DNA of 64,000 nucleotides from Arthrobacter sp. YN (GCF_002224285.1 NZ_CP022436.1:3720001-3784000); one strand, 5' to 3'. Shown: positions 26,191 to 39,220, numbered from the stretch's first letter. Translations and numbers: made by a program. The notes: a model not told the origin generated them from the sequence alone.

Positions 26191-26237
26191 AGAAAGGGCC
26201 GGAAACCCCCGCGACACGGGTGTTTCCGGCCCTTTCT
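26191..26237. terminator. Bidirectional terminator between APC permease and GT87 genes
   Basis: AGAAAGGGCCGGAAAC (26191-26206) pairs perfectly with GTTTCCGGCCCTTTCT (26222-26237). The A- and T-rich flanks make it work on both strands between these convergent genes. Confidence 0.85.
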
Positions 26238-26285
26238 TTGGTTCTGTGGCTGGAAAGCCGGGACCAACTGGGAAGGAACGCAGGC

Positions 26286-27641
26286 TCAGCGTTGCCTCGC
26301 GGCCCACTGACGCAGGCGGGTGGGCACATCCGGAACGTCCTCAATCCGGACTGAGTGGCGCCGGAGGGCAACGAGCCAGCAGACGAGGATGGCCGCGGCA
26401 CAGAAAACGCCTGCACTGGACGCCATGATCCAGAGACCGGGCGTCTGGACATTCAAGTCAGGCGAACCCAGGGCGGTGCCGATGGTCTTGGGCGAGAAAA
26501 AGAACACCAGTGTTGAAACAGCCAGCACGGCACTCATCATTACCCGTTGGCCCTTGTAACGTGCCGGTGTTTCCTTGATGGTCCAGGCGAACGCCGGCAG
26601 GATGACGGCCATCCAGACCCAGTGGTGGGACCACGAAACCGGGCTGATGAGCAGCATGGCAAGTGCCGTCGTCGAAATGGCAATGACGCGTGCGCCTTGG
26701 GCGCTGGCCTCCCTGACCAGCAGGGCCGCCAGGACGACAGTAGCCAGGCTCAAGGCGATCCAGGGCAGGGTTACGGCGTCGTGCGGGACGCCGAAGTGCA
26801 GGAGGGCGCCCTTGATGGAGAGGTTGTCCACATAGCCGGCGCCGCCGATCCTGGACGTATCGGGGAGGATTTCCAACCAGAACTGCAAGGACTCCGCGGG
26901 CCTCAACAACCAGCCAAGCAGCACCGTGCCGGCAAAGCCGATGGACATGTTCGCCAGCCCACGCCAGTCCTTGCGCATCAGGAAGTACAGGCCAAACACC
27001 AAAGGCGTCAGCTTGATGCCGGCGGCAACACCCACCAGGAAGCCCGTGCCCCGGAAGCCCCGCCGCTTGGACAGCCCGCCCAGAAGGTCGATGACCATCA
27101 GGCCCATGAGGATGATGTTGATCTGCCCGAACGCCAGCGTTTCGCGCCACGGCCCCAGGAACAGAACGGCAAGGAACAACGCAGCGGCTATCCAGCAGTT
27201 CCTGGTGGAGGACAGTGCACTCCGAAGATCCGGCTTCGAAGACCAGTACCGGACGATCGTGACAGACACCCAGGCCGCCAGGGCAACGCCTGCAACGTTG
27301 AACAGCATGAGCGCCGACAGTTGTGGCAACCGCGCCAATAAACCAAAGACGAGGGCCGCGAACGGCGGGTACGTAAAGGGGAGCTGCGGGCCGCCGGCTG
27401 AAGCGACAGTGGGGCCGTACAGGTCCGACGGCGACGTCCCGGACTGGTTCAGGATGCTTCCGCCAAACCAGTAGACGCTGAAGTCCAGGCCCTGTTTGGC
27501 CCAGTCGGCGACCATCATCCATACCGGAACTGCCACCACGGCCAGCGGCAGCAGGCGAAGGAACACCGAGGATGGTTGTAGCGGCGAGCGCGGTGGTGCG
27601 GCCTCCGCCTTGGCCCGTAAATCGACGTCAGGCAGTGCCAT
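26286..27641 (-). CDS. GT87 family polyprenyl-phosphate-mannose-dependent mannosyltransferase
   Basis: A 451-residue membrane glycosyltransferase of the DUF2029/GT87 group, which adds alpha-1,2-mannose to phosphatidylinositol mannosides or lipoglycans in actinobacteria. About ten membrane segments are present. Motifs shared with the second copy in this window include LPFTYPPFAAL, GPWRETLAFGQINIILMG, GIKLTPLVFGLYFL, and VSWSHHWVW. The Asp in GLDFSVYW of the first outer loop is a likely catalytic residue. ATG 27641 is preceded by a GGGGG ribosome site. Divergent from the acyl-CoA dehydrogenase gene. Confidence 0.85.
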   Translation of the reverse strand: MALPDVDLRAKAEAAPPRSPLQPSSVFLRLLPLAVVAVPVWMMVADWAKQGLDFSVYWFGGSILNQSGTSPSDLYGPTVASAGGPQLPFTYPPFAALVFGLLARLPQLSALMLFNVAGVALAAWVSVTIVRYWSSKPDLRSALSSTRNCWIAAALFLAVLFLGPWRETLAFGQINIILMGLMVIDLLGGLSKRRGFRGTGFLVGVAAGIKLTPLVFGLYFLMRKDWRGLANMSIGFAGTVLLGWLLRPAESLQFWLEILPDTSRIGGAGYVDNLSIKGALLHFGVPHDAVTLPWIALSLATVVLAALLVREASAQGARVIAISTTALAMLLISPVSWSHHWVWMAVILPAFAWTIKETPARYKGQRVMMSAVLAVSTLVFFFSPKTIGTALGSPDLNVQTPGLWIMASSAGVFCAAAILVCWLVALRRHSVRIEDVPDVPTRLRQWAARQR

Positions 27642-27792
27642 GCAAAATCCCCCAAGTTAACCGAATTGCAGCGGGGGACGTGTGCGACCCCCGACTCCAT
27701 ACTACTGAAGGGGATTCCCCGGCGGGCCTGCCTGGTCCCGGCCTGCGGCCTGCATGGTCCCGGCAGGCGGGCCAGCCACCTAGGATGCTGGA

Positions 27793-28968
27793 ATGAGCGA
27801 TTCAACGACGAACACCTCCGACGTCCTGGCCCTCGATTCCCTGCTGACGGCGGAGGAGCTGGCTCTCCGCGACAAGGTCCGTGATTTCACGGCGCAGCGC
27901 ATCCGTCCCGCCATCGCACGCTGGTATGAGGACGCTCATTTCCCGCGGGAGATCGCCCCCGAGCTGGGCGGGCTCGGGGTTCTGGGAATGCATCTGGAGG
28001 GGTACGGCTGTCCCGGCAGGTCCGCCGTCGAGTATGGTTTGGCAGCCATGGAATTGGAGGCCGGAGACTCCGGGATCCGCACGTTCGTCTCGGTGCAGGG
28101 TTCCCTCGCCATGACGGCGATTCACCGCTGGGGCTCCGAGGCGCAGAAGGAGCAGTGGCTTCCGCGGATGGCGGCCGGCGAGTTGATCGGATGCTTCGCG
28201 CTGACGGAACCCAGCGCGGGTTCGGATCCATCATCAATGACCACGTTCGCCCGTGAAACTGCTGATGGCTGGGTCCTGAATGGCGCCAAACGCTGGATCG
28301 GGCTCGCGTCCATTGCGGATGTCATGGTGGTGTGGGCCAACACGGAGGATGGAATCCGGGGCTTCCTTGTACCCGCCGGAACAGCCGGGGTAACGGCGAC
28401 GCCGATTGAGCCGAAGCTCTCCATGCGCGCCTCGATTCAGTGCGATGTAACGTTCGACGACGTGCGGCTGGGTCGTGATGCCATCCTCCCGGGTGCCGCT
28501 GGACTTCGCGGACCGTTCACATGCCTGAACGAAGCCCGTTACGGCATCGCATGGGGCGCCATGGGAGCTGCCCGCGACTCGTACGAAGCTGCGCTGGAGT
28601 ACGCGGGCACCAGGCTCCAGTTCGGCCGTCCTCTGGCCGGTTACCAATTGACGCAGGAGAAACTGGTGAACATGCTGGTGGAGATCCAGAAGGGCACCAT
28701 GCTTGCCCTGCACCTGGGCCGCTTGAAGGACGCCGGCAATCTTAGGCCCCAGCAGATTTCCCTGGGCAAGCTGAACAACGTCCGCGAGGCCATCAAGATC
28801 GCCCGGGAAGCCCGCACCATCCTGGGCGGGAACGGCGTCACTCTGGACTATTCACCCCTGCGGCATGCCAACAACCTTGAATCCGTGCGGACCTACGAGG
28901 GCACGGATGAGGTCCACACCCTGATCCTGGGCCAGCACATCACGGGCATCGGGGCCTTCCGCGGCTAA
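27793..28968 (+). CDS. Acyl-CoA dehydrogenase (glutaryl-CoA dehydrogenase type)
   Basis: A 391-residue flavoenzyme. The glutaryl-CoA dehydrogenase flavour is seen in CFALTEPSAGSDPSSM and WVLNGAKRWIGLASIADV for FAD and substrate binding, and in the catalytic Glu of RTYEGTDEVHTLILG. The reaction would be oxidation and decarboxylation of glutaryl-CoA to crotonyl-CoA in lysine or tryptophan breakdown. ATG 27793 follows TAGGAT by six bases, consistent with a leaderless mRNA, though AGGA in the same place could also act as a ribosome site. The TetR gene converges on it 22 bases after its stop. Confidence 0.88.
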   Translation: MSDSTTNTSDVLALDSLLTAEELALRDKVRDFTAQRIRPAIARWYEDAHFPREIAPELGGLGVLGMHLEGYGCPGRSAVEYGLAAMELEAGDSGIRTFVSVQGSLAMTAIHRWGSEAQKEQWLPRMAAGELIGCFALTEPSAGSDPSSMTTFARETADGWVLNGAKRWIGLASIADVMVVWANTEDGIRGFLVPAGTAGVTATPIEPKLSMRASIQCDVTFDDVRLGRDAILPGAAGLRGPFTCLNEARYGIAWGAMGAARDSYEAALEYAGTRLQFGRPLAGYQLTQEKLVNMLVEIQKGTMLALHLGRLKDAGNLRPQQISLGKLNNVREAIKIAREARTILGGNGVTLDYSPLRHANNLESVRTYEGTDEVHTLILGQHITGIGAFRG

Positions 28969-28990
28969 AGCACCCAACTAGGTGTACTGC

Positions 28991-29602
28991 TCAAGCCTCG
29001 GGGAGGACCACCAGCGAGAAGTAGCCGCGCAGGCCTTTCACCACGTCCACCTCGTCGGGGGCCAGCAGCCACTGTGTCTGCAGCCCGTCCCACAGGGCAA
29101 CCAGGGACATGGCAGCCAAGTCAGGGTCAACGCCGGGCCGGAGCCTTCCTTCGGCAGCGAGCTCGGCGAAGCGCAGCGCGTAGCTCTTCCGCAGACGTTC
29201 GAAGCGTTCGGTGAAGTACACCCGGCCGGGATGCGAGTCGGTGACGGATTCCGCACACAGAACGATGTACAGCTCAACCACGCCCGGAATGTTCTCGTTG
29301 AACAGCGCCGTCCGGATGACCGAATCGACCAGGCCTTCTTCCATGTCGTCCGGAAAGGCATCGCCGGTGATTTCGTCGCGCCGCTCCAGGACTGCCATCA
29401 GGAGATCGCGTTTGGACGGGAAATAGTGCAGCAGGCTGGTTTGGCTCAGCCCCACCCGGTCCGCAACATCCTGCAGCGATCCGCCACGGTACCCGTGGGC
29501 AGCAAACACCTCGTGGGCAGCATCCAGGATGGTCCGGCGTCGTTCCTCGGATTTCGCATAGGGCCCCCGCCTCGCTGCGCGGCCCACGTCCTTTGTGGTC
29601 AT
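28991..29602 (-). CDS. TetR family regulator of the galactoside operon
   Basis: A 203-residue TetR repressor. The N-terminal helix-turn-helix is SLQDVADRVGLSQTSLLHYF, followed by a ligand-binding domain. It is divergent from the lactose-type operon, and a perfect dyad (29641-29664) sits between them, so it likely represses both itself and that operon. No clear Shine-Dalgarno precedes ATG 29602; TACACT lies eight bases upstream, so a leaderless mRNA is possible. Confidence 0.85.
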   Translation of the reverse strand: MTTKDVGRAARRGPYAKSEERRRTILDAAHEVFAAHGYRGGSLQDVADRVGLSQTSLLHYFPSKRDLLMAVLERRDEITGDAFPDDMEEGLVDSVIRTALFNENIPGVVELYIVLCAESVTDSHPGRVYFTERFERLRKSYALRFAELAAEGRLRPGVDPDLAAMSLVALWDGLQTQWLLAPDEVDVVKGLRGYFSLVVLPEA

Positions 29603-29640
29603 GGCTAGCCAGTGTACATGCGCGTTACAGCCTTCATATG

Positions 29641-29664
29641 AAATTCGAGTGGCTACTCGAATTT
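29641..29664. promoter_or_regulatory. Putative TetR operator of the galactoside operon
   Basis: AAATTCGAGT (29641-29650) and ACTCGAATTT (29655-29664) form a perfect 10-base dyad with a four-base spacer, midway between the TetR start (29602) and the binding-protein start (29752). Size and symmetry fit a TetR dimer site. Confidence 0.75.
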
Positions 29665-29751
29665 TCTGTTACCGTGGTCACACTTGCCTCGGCGGGACCT
29701 ACGAATCCCAGAGCGCGGCATCGTCAACCTGACACGAAGAGGTGAAGGCTT

Positions 29752-31086
29752 ATGACCCGATTCACGCGAAGACAACTCCTGGGCGCTGGCCTGGGAACAG
29801 CAGCCATGGGCTTGCTGACCGGGTGCGCAACTCCTGGAACACAGTCCGTCAACGCTGCCCCCACCATTCCCGCCGCAGGAGAGCCCGTGCGGCTGACCTA
29901 CTGGGCTTGGCTCAAGGACTTCCAGAACGTTGCGGACGTCTGGAATGCTGCAAACCCGAATATCCAGGTGGATGTGGTGTGGATCCCCGGCGGCAACGCC
30001 GGCGGATACCAAAAGCTCTACTCGGCCCTGGCAGCAGGAGGCGGGCCGGACCTGGCGCAGATTGAGTTCCGGTCCATCCCGGAGTTCATGCTGGTGAATG
30101 GACTGGTGGATCTCTCGCGCTACGGCGCCAACGATCACGCCCACCTGTACGATCCCACCCTGTGGAAGCAGGTCAGTTACACGGGAGGCGTCTACGGTAT
30201 CCCCCAGGACGCGGGCCCCATGGGAATGTTCTACCAGCCGGCCATCCTGGACAAGGTAGGTGGCAGCATCCCGAAAACCTGGGACGAATGGGCTGCCTTG
30301 GCCGCCGAACTTCGCTCCGTGGACAGCTACCTGGACTGCTTCCCCATCAGCGACGCTTCTCCATTTGCTTCTTTCGCCGGCCAGGCCGGTGCGCAGTGGC
30401 TGCGCCCGGAGGAGGATGGCTGGGTCATCAACATGACCGACGACGCCACGCTCAACACCGCGCGTTTCTTCGATAACGCGATCGACGACGACCTCGTCAC
30501 CACCGCGTACGGCGCCTTCTCCCCGGGCTGGTTTGCGGCTGCCGGCAAGGGCGGGATTGCCTCGACCATCACCGGCAGCTGGGGCGATGCCCTGGTCCAG
30601 GGTGTCAGCGGTTCCGAAGGAAAGTGGCGCGCCGCAGCGATGCCCACGTGGGGTGGCACGGGCTTCGGCTCAAGCTACCTCGGCGGTTCAACGGCTGCAG
30701 TCCTGGCCAACAGCAAGCACCCTCAGGAAGCACTCGAGTTCGCAGTGTGGCTGACCACGTCCACAGAGGGTATCGATGCCCAGATCAAGCACAGTGGCAT
30801 CGGGTGGTCACCCAACCCTGACTTCATTGGCACGGCGCGCCAACAGCCGTCGGCGTTCTTCGGCGGCCAGCGATACAACCAGGAAGTCTTCGTTCCGGCC
30901 ACCCAACAGCAGAACCCGGACTGGTCCTGGTGGCCGGTGACCCAACAGTCCTTCAACATCCTCAGCGACGGGTTCCGCAAGAAAGCCTTCGGGACGTCGC
31001 TGGTGGATTCCATTGCCGCTTCGGAGCAGCAGATCATCACCGTTTTCAAGAACAAGGGCCTCACCATCCGGAAGGAAACGGCATGA
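29752..31086 (+). CDS. Galactoside ABC transporter substrate-binding lipoprotein
   Basis: A 444-residue solute-binding protein of the family-1 carbohydrate group. The N-terminus holds a twin-arginine motif (FTRRQLLG) and a lipobox (LTGC), pointing to Tat export of a lipoprotein. Family stretches include VRLTYWAWLKDFQNVADVWN, PQDAGPMGMFYQPAILDKVG and FGSSYLGGSTAAVLANSKHP. AGGTG precedes ATG 29752. Its stop overlaps the first permease start (ATGA). Lactose or another beta-galactoside is the likely ligand because the operon ends with a beta-galactosidase. Confidence 0.88.
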   Translation: MTRFTRRQLLGAGLGTAAMGLLTGCATPGTQSVNAAPTIPAAGEPVRLTYWAWLKDFQNVADVWNAANPNIQVDVVWIPGGNAGGYQKLYSALAAGGGPDLAQIEFRSIPEFMLVNGLVDLSRYGANDHAHLYDPTLWKQVSYTGGVYGIPQDAGPMGMFYQPAILDKVGGSIPKTWDEWAALAAELRSVDSYLDCFPISDASPFASFAGQAGAQWLRPEEDGWVINMTDDATLNTARFFDNAIDDDLVTTAYGAFSPGWFAAAGKGGIASTITGSWGDALVQGVSGSEGKWRAAAMPTWGGTGFGSSYLGGSTAAVLANSKHPQEALEFAVWLTTSTEGIDAQIKHSGIGWSPNPDFIGTARQQPSAFFGGQRYNQEVFVPATQQQNPDWSWWPVTQQSFNILSDGFRKKAFGTSLVDSIAASEQQIITVFKNKGLTIRKETA

Positions 31087-32037
31087 CGACCACTCCCACC
31101 GCACCCACAGTGCAGCGTCCCGCCGCCCCAAGCCGCTCCGGCAAACAGTCCGGAAAGCGGAACGGCGCTGCCGCACGCGCCCCGTGGCTGCTGCTTGCCC
31201 CATTCCTGGCTCTTTTCGTCCTCACGTTCCTGCTGCCCATAGTGGTGGCCATCATGTCCAGCTTCACCAAAGTGACCCGCAGCGGACTGTTCGGCGAGGC
31301 CGGCGTCAGGAGTGAGTTCGCCGGTTTCAGCAACTACGCCCAGGCCTTGGCCGACGGCAGCTTCGTTGCGTCCATCGGCAGGATGCTGCTGTTCGGCGTC
31401 ATCCAAGTGCCCGTCATGATCGTCCTGTGCACGGTGCTGGCCCTCATGCTCGAATCAGCCTCGGCAAAGTGGCCGGGCTTCTTCCGCGCCGCCTACTTCC
31501 TGCCCTATGGCGTTCCCGGCGTCATCGCCACCATCCTCTGGTCCTTCTTGTATGTCCCCGGACTGAGCCCCTTGTTCGACGCCGCGAAGATCGTGGGCCT
31601 CACCCCCGACTTCCTCGGCGCCAACAGCGTGCTCTGGTCCATCGCGAACATCGTCACGTGGAGCTACACGGGCTACAACATGCTGATCATCGTGGCGCAG
31701 CTCAAAGCCATCCCGGTGGAACTCTATGAAGCAGCCAAGGTGGACGGTGCTTCCACCTGGCGCGTGGCCCGGAGCATCCAACTGCCCTTGATTCGTCCGG
31801 CCCTCATGCTCACCACGGTGTTCTCCATCATCGGAACCCTGCAGCTCTTTGCCGAAGCACAGGTCCTCAAGACCGTCGCCCCGCCATCGACAGCCAATAC
31901 ACGCCTAACCTCAGCGCCTACACCACGGCCTTCGCGTACAACGACTACAACGTCGCCGCAGCCCAGTCGGTCATCATCGCCGTGGCCGCGTTCGCCCTTT
32001 CCTTTGCCTTCCTCGCACTGACGAACAGGAAGTCCTC

Positions 32038-32041
<4 letters not shown>
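31083..32041 (+). pseudogene. Galactoside ABC transporter permease 1 (MalF/LacF type), frameshifted
   Basis: About 319 residues if intact. From ATG 31083 the frame encodes a polar N-terminus, membrane segments starting PWLLLAPFLALFVLTFLLPI and the coupling loop EAAKVDGASTWRVARSIQLP. After LFAEAQVLKTVAP the frame breaks at the CCCC run 31879-31882. With one more C the reading continues AIDSQYTPNLSAYTTAF and on through the last membrane segment (VIIAVAAFALSFAFLAL) to TGA 32039-32041, which overlaps the next start as ATGA. The conserved continuation and junction argue that the missing base is a sequencing error or a very recent mutation. Confidence 0.8.
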
Positions 32042-36046
<4,005 letters not shown>

Positions 36047-36055
36047 GCGAAGCGT

Positions 36056-36114
36056 TTGTGGGGCCCGCTCTGCGTCCTTCCCGGCCGGGATGGCACGCAT
36101 TGCGGGCCCCACAA
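36056..36114. terminator. 59-base palindrome between convergent genes
   Basis: TTGTGGGGCCCGC (36056-36068) pairs with GCGGGCCCCACAA (36102-36114). The interior also folds, with TGCGT/ACGCA and a CCCGGCCGGG centre, so nearly the whole element is self-complementary. It lies between the converging beta-galactosidase and MFS genes. Confidence 0.75.
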
Positions 36115-36132
36115 GATTCAGGAACCGCGACG

Positions 36133-37551
36133 TCAGGCCACCCCTACGGGCTCTTTCTTCGCGGCGTCCTTCCGGATGGTGGCGCTGATGACCGCAGCCA
36201 CGGTGCACATGGCAGCTGCACCCAGCCATGCGTAGTTGTAATGACCGGTGGCATCCCGGATGACTCCGGCCAGCAGTGCTGCCACTGCGGCACCGAGTTG
36301 GTGGGCAGCGAACACCCAGCCAAAGACCACAGAGCCGTCGGCACCGAAGACCGAGCGGCAGATAGCTGCGGTGGGAGGCACGGTGGCAACCCAGTCGAGC
36401 CCGTAGACCACCACGAAAATGATCATGCTCGGCTCCACGGTCGAGCCCAGCAGCAACGGCAGCACCAGCAACCCGATCCCCCGGAATTGGTAGTACACCG
36501 CCAGCAGGACCTTGGGGTTGAAGCGGTCGGTCAGCCAGCCGGAAGCAATGGTCCCCACGATGTCAAAAATCCCGACGACGGCCAACAAGCCCGCCGCTGT
36601 GGTCTCGGGCATGCCGTGATCGTGCGCCGACGGAATGAAGTGCGTGCCGATCAGTCCATTGGTGGTTGCTCCACAGATCGCGAAGCCCGCCGCCAAGGCC
36701 CAAAAAGTGCGTACTTTGCTGGCCCGTTTGAGGACCTGCAAGGCACGGACAGCCGCGTTCGCGGAATCCTTCGTCGCCGGCGGCCCGTCGGACGCGACCC
36801 CAGCGGCTGGCTTGCGGTCCGGCGCCGCGGTTGATCCGGCGTCGGCTGCTTGAGTGTCAGCTTCGTGCTCACGGAGCTCCCGCGTAACGGGTTCCTCGGC
36901 ACCGTACGGCAGGACCCCGACGTCGGCCGGTGAGTTCCGCAGCCAGCGCAGCACCAGCGGGACCACGGCGAGCGCACCGGCGGCGATGAGGAGCGACGCC
37001 CCGCGCCACCCCGGGTTCTGGGCGAGGGCGGCGATGAAGGGGAGGAACACCAGCTGCCCGGCGGCACTTCCGGCGGTCAGTATCCCGATCACCAGCCCCC
37101 GGCTTTTGGCGAACCAGATGTTGGCTATGGTGGCCGCGAACACAAGGGCCATGGAGCCTGTGCCGAGGCCGATCAGCAAACCCCAGGTCAGCAGGATCTG
37201 CCAGGACTGGTTCACGAAAACGGTGAGGGCCGACCCCAAACCGATGAGGCACAGCGCCAGGGAGGTCACTTTGCGGATGCCGAAGCGTTCCATGAGCGCT
37301 GCCGCGAACGGCGCCGTCAGGCCAAACAGGACCAGGTTGATACTGACGGCCAGCGACAACACCGTGGTTGACCAGCCGAACTCCTCCTGTAATGGAACCA
37401 TGAGCACGCCGGGTGCCGCACGGAAGCCGGCTGCCCCCACGAGCGCCAGGAATGCCACCGCTGCCACGATCCAAGCGGGGTGGAGTCGTCGGCGCTTGCC
37501 TGTGGGAGCACCTGCTGTTTTGGCCTGGACGGTTTTTTCGGGCGGGGTCAT
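36133..37551 (-). CDS. MFS transporter (OFA/monocarboxylate-type)
   Basis: A 472-residue carrier with 12 membrane segments in two halves joined by a ~70-residue Ala/Glu-rich cytoplasmic loop (about 225-290). The first-segment region GFRAAPGVLMVPLQEEFGWS and GVLPYGAEEP recall the OFA/MCT subfamily that moves organic acids such as oxalate, formate or monocarboxylates. The start overlaps the stop of the HxlR gene by four bases, so it is probably the regulator's target. The substrate is unknown. Confidence 0.85.
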   Translation of the reverse strand: MTPPEKTVQAKTAGAPTGKRRRLHPAWIVAAVAFLALVGAAGFRAAPGVLMVPLQEEFGWSTTVLSLAVSINLVLFGLTAPFAAALMERFGIRKVTSLALCLIGLGSALTVFVNQSWQILLTWGLLIGLGTGSMALVFAATIANIWFAKSRGLVIGILTAGSAAGQLVFLPFIAALAQNPGWRGASLLIAAGALAVVPLVLRWLRNSPADVGVLPYGAEEPVTRELREHEADTQAADAGSTAAPDRKPAAGVASDGPPATKDSANAAVRALQVLKRASKVRTFWALAAGFAICGATTNGLIGTHFIPSAHDHGMPETTAAGLLAVVGIFDIVGTIASGWLTDRFNPKVLLAVYYQFRGIGLLVLPLLLGSTVEPSMIIFVVVYGLDWVATVPPTAAICRSVFGADGSVVFGWVFAAHQLGAAVAALLAGVIRDATGHYNYAWLGAAAMCTVAAVISATIRKDAAKKEPVGVA

Positions 37552-38078
37552 GCAGGGGTCTCCGTTTCAAGGGAATCAGGTGAGCGGGTTACCGGCGCGA
37601 CGGCCAGTGGCAGCGGATGCTCGCTGCGTGTGAAGCTGTGCCAGCTGGTGTTGGCTGCGGTCAGCGGGGTGCCGCAGTGGGTGCAGGTATCGGCTGAAGA
37701 TGTTGCCTGACCGCAGTCCGTGTGGACCACCTTCATGTGGGACACCTCGCTGGGTGCGTCCAGGTTCTTCCCGGCCCAGATGATGATGGCGTTCAGTACG
37801 GGGAGCGCGTCCTCGCCTCTGGCGGTGAGGACGTATTCCTGCCGGGTGCGGGTGCCGTCGTGATAGGGGCGCCGGGCCAGTAGACCCGACTCAACCAGCC
37901 AGCCAAGCCGTTTACTCAGGACGTTGTCCGCAACCTCCAAGCGTTGCTTAATGGCCTCGTACCGGCCATTGCCGAAGAAGATCTCGCGAAGGACCAGGCT
38001 TCCCCAGGGGTCGCCAAGGACATCGAGGCCACGGGCCAGGCTGCACGTGCGCGCGGACCAGTCAGAACGGAGAGGCAT
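37548..38078 (-). CDS. HxlR family winged-helix regulator with Cys-rich tail
   Basis: A 176-residue regulator. The first ~110 residues are the HxlR winged helix (SLARGLDVLGDPWGSLVLRE, then DNVLSKRLGWLVESGLL). The C-terminal ~60 residues add HTDCGQA and CTHCGTPL, a Cys-containing module that could bind zinc or respond to redox or electrophiles. Start ATG 38078 is chosen because the family begins with a short tail before the Cys of ARTCSLARG. Translationally coupled to the MFS gene. An imperfect dyad lies just upstream. Confidence 0.83.
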   Translation of the reverse strand: MPLRSDWSARTCSLARGLDVLGDPWGSLVLREIFFGNGRYEAIKQRLEVADNVLSKRLGWLVESGLLARRPYHDGTRTRQEYVLTARGEDALPVLNAIIIWAGKNLDAPSEVSHMKVVHTDCGQATSSADTCTHCGTPLTAANTSWHSFTRSEHPLPLAVAPVTRSPDSLETETPA

Positions 38079-38088
38079 GGGGTCAAAA

Positions 38089-38113
38089 TAGCTGACTTTT
38101 CTCAAGAAAGCTA
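38089..38113. promoter_or_regulatory. Putative operator before the HxlR gene
   Basis: TAGCT (38089-38093) and AGCTA (38109-38113) frame an inner CTTTTCT/AGAAAG symmetry. The site lies 11 bases before the HxlR start and would suit autoregulation of the HxlR-MFS operon. Confidence 0.5.
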
Positions 38114-38293
38114 GGTGCAGATCTCAGGAGAACCAGCCATGAAGCCAAGTAGTTACCACGTCTTGCGTCGAAAAGACGAGTAGCCACCACGGGTGCTCAA
38201 AGGTCCAGCGGGTTCCTACAATCGAAAGTGTCTGGGGATTCCTGAATATCCGTTCCGGCTTTCACAGCGGATCCACTCCCGCTTGGAGTTCCC

Positions 38294-39220
38294 ATGACTC
38301 TGCAGGGCGAACCACAACCGCACATCATGCCGCCGACAGGCCGGGCCCTCCGGTCCCGCGGGGCTCTGCTCCGGCGCCATAACGCACCCCTCCGGTCCCG
38401 CGGGGCTCTGCTCCGGCGCCATAACGCACCCCTCCGTGCCCGCACGGCAAGGCCGATCGGAACCCTCAAGGCCTTGATGTTGGCCGGCGCCATGATTGCA
38501 GCCATCGCCATAACGCCGCCACTCTCCGGTCAAGGCACTGCTTCGGCTACGCGCCCGGAGTTAACGCGCCCGGGATCATCCATGACACTCGAGGCGTCGT
38601 TTGAGCGGCACGTCGCACCCGCCGTCGTGAGCCCACCGGCGGAAGGTGCCCCGCCCGCGGAAGCACCTCCTGCCCCAGCGCCTCCGCCGGTGGCACCGCC
38701 GGCTGCCGCCCCCGAGCCGGCTGCCATTCCTCCGGCTGCCGCTCCCGAGCCACCCGCCGCTTCTCCGGCTGCCGCGCCCGAGGCCCCAGCCGCTCCCCCG
38801 GCTGCCGCGCCCGAGCCGGCCGCCGCCGTCGTGATTCCACCAGCGGAATACGTAGCGCCCGTCAGCGTACCGGCCCCGGCACCCGCCACACTGGCCCGGA
38901 CCATCTACATTGCAGGCTCGGGCGGCCAGGAGCTGGTGGATGCGTGCATCGGCCCGATCCACTACACTCCCACCGATGCCTTCGCGGTGTTCATCACCGA
39001 GCACGACTACTGCGGTGGGTGGAACCGGTTCTCCGGCATCGACGTGGGCCAAACGGTCACTCTGGCCGGCTATGGAACCTACACTGTGGACGCGCGTGGA
39101 CAGGTCCCCTTGGGCGGGACCACCAGTGACGTCTCAGCAGTTTTCGGCGGCTTTCCCAAGGCCGTATTGCAGACCTGCATTCCGGGAACCAGCCAGATGC
39201 TGGTGATAGCCCTCAACTAG
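38294..39220 (+). CDS. Secreted Pro/Ala-rich protein with sortase-like C-terminal domain
   Basis: A 308-residue protein. The N-terminus includes a duplicated 14-residue Arg-rich unit, followed by a membrane helix or signal (LKALMLAGAMIAAIAITPPL). A long Pro/Ala linker of AAAPEP-like repeats (about 105-190) could span the cell wall. The C-terminal ~100 residues contain ITEHDYCGGW (His237), GIDVGQTVTLAGYGTYTVD and LQTCIPGTS (Cys295), which resemble the His and Cys sites and the GD.V...YxV core of sortases. The chain ends 13 residues after the Cys and the usual Arg is missing, so activity is doubtful. GGAG precedes ATG 38294. Confidence 0.65.
   Translation: MTLQGEPQPHIMPPTGRALRSRGALLRRHNAPLRSRGALLRRHNAPLRARTARPIGTLKALMLAGAMIAAIAITPPLSGQGTASATRPELTRPGSSMTLEASFERHVAPAVVSPPAEGAPPAEAPPAPAPPPVAPPAAAPEPAAIPPAAAPEPPAASPAAAPEAPAAPPAAAPEPAAAVVIPPAEYVAPVSVPAPAPATLARTIYIAGSGGQELVDACIGPIHYTPTDAFAVFITEHDYCGGWNRFSGIDVGQTVTLAGYGTYTVDARGQVPLGGTTSDVSAVFGGFPKAVLQTCIPGTSQMLVIALN
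38349..38432 (+). repeat. 42-base tandem duplication in coding sequence
   Basis: Two identical adjacent copies (38349-38390 and 38391-38432), beginning TCCGGTCCCGCGGGGCTC, encode the unit RSRGALLRRHNAPL twice, with a degenerate third start (TCCGTGCCCGC) after it. The frame is kept. It lies in the basic region before the membrane segment. Confidence 0.85.

Noticed and set aside
38349..38432. A CRISPR-like array
   Set aside because: Only two adjacent copies with no spacers; it is an in-frame coding duplication.
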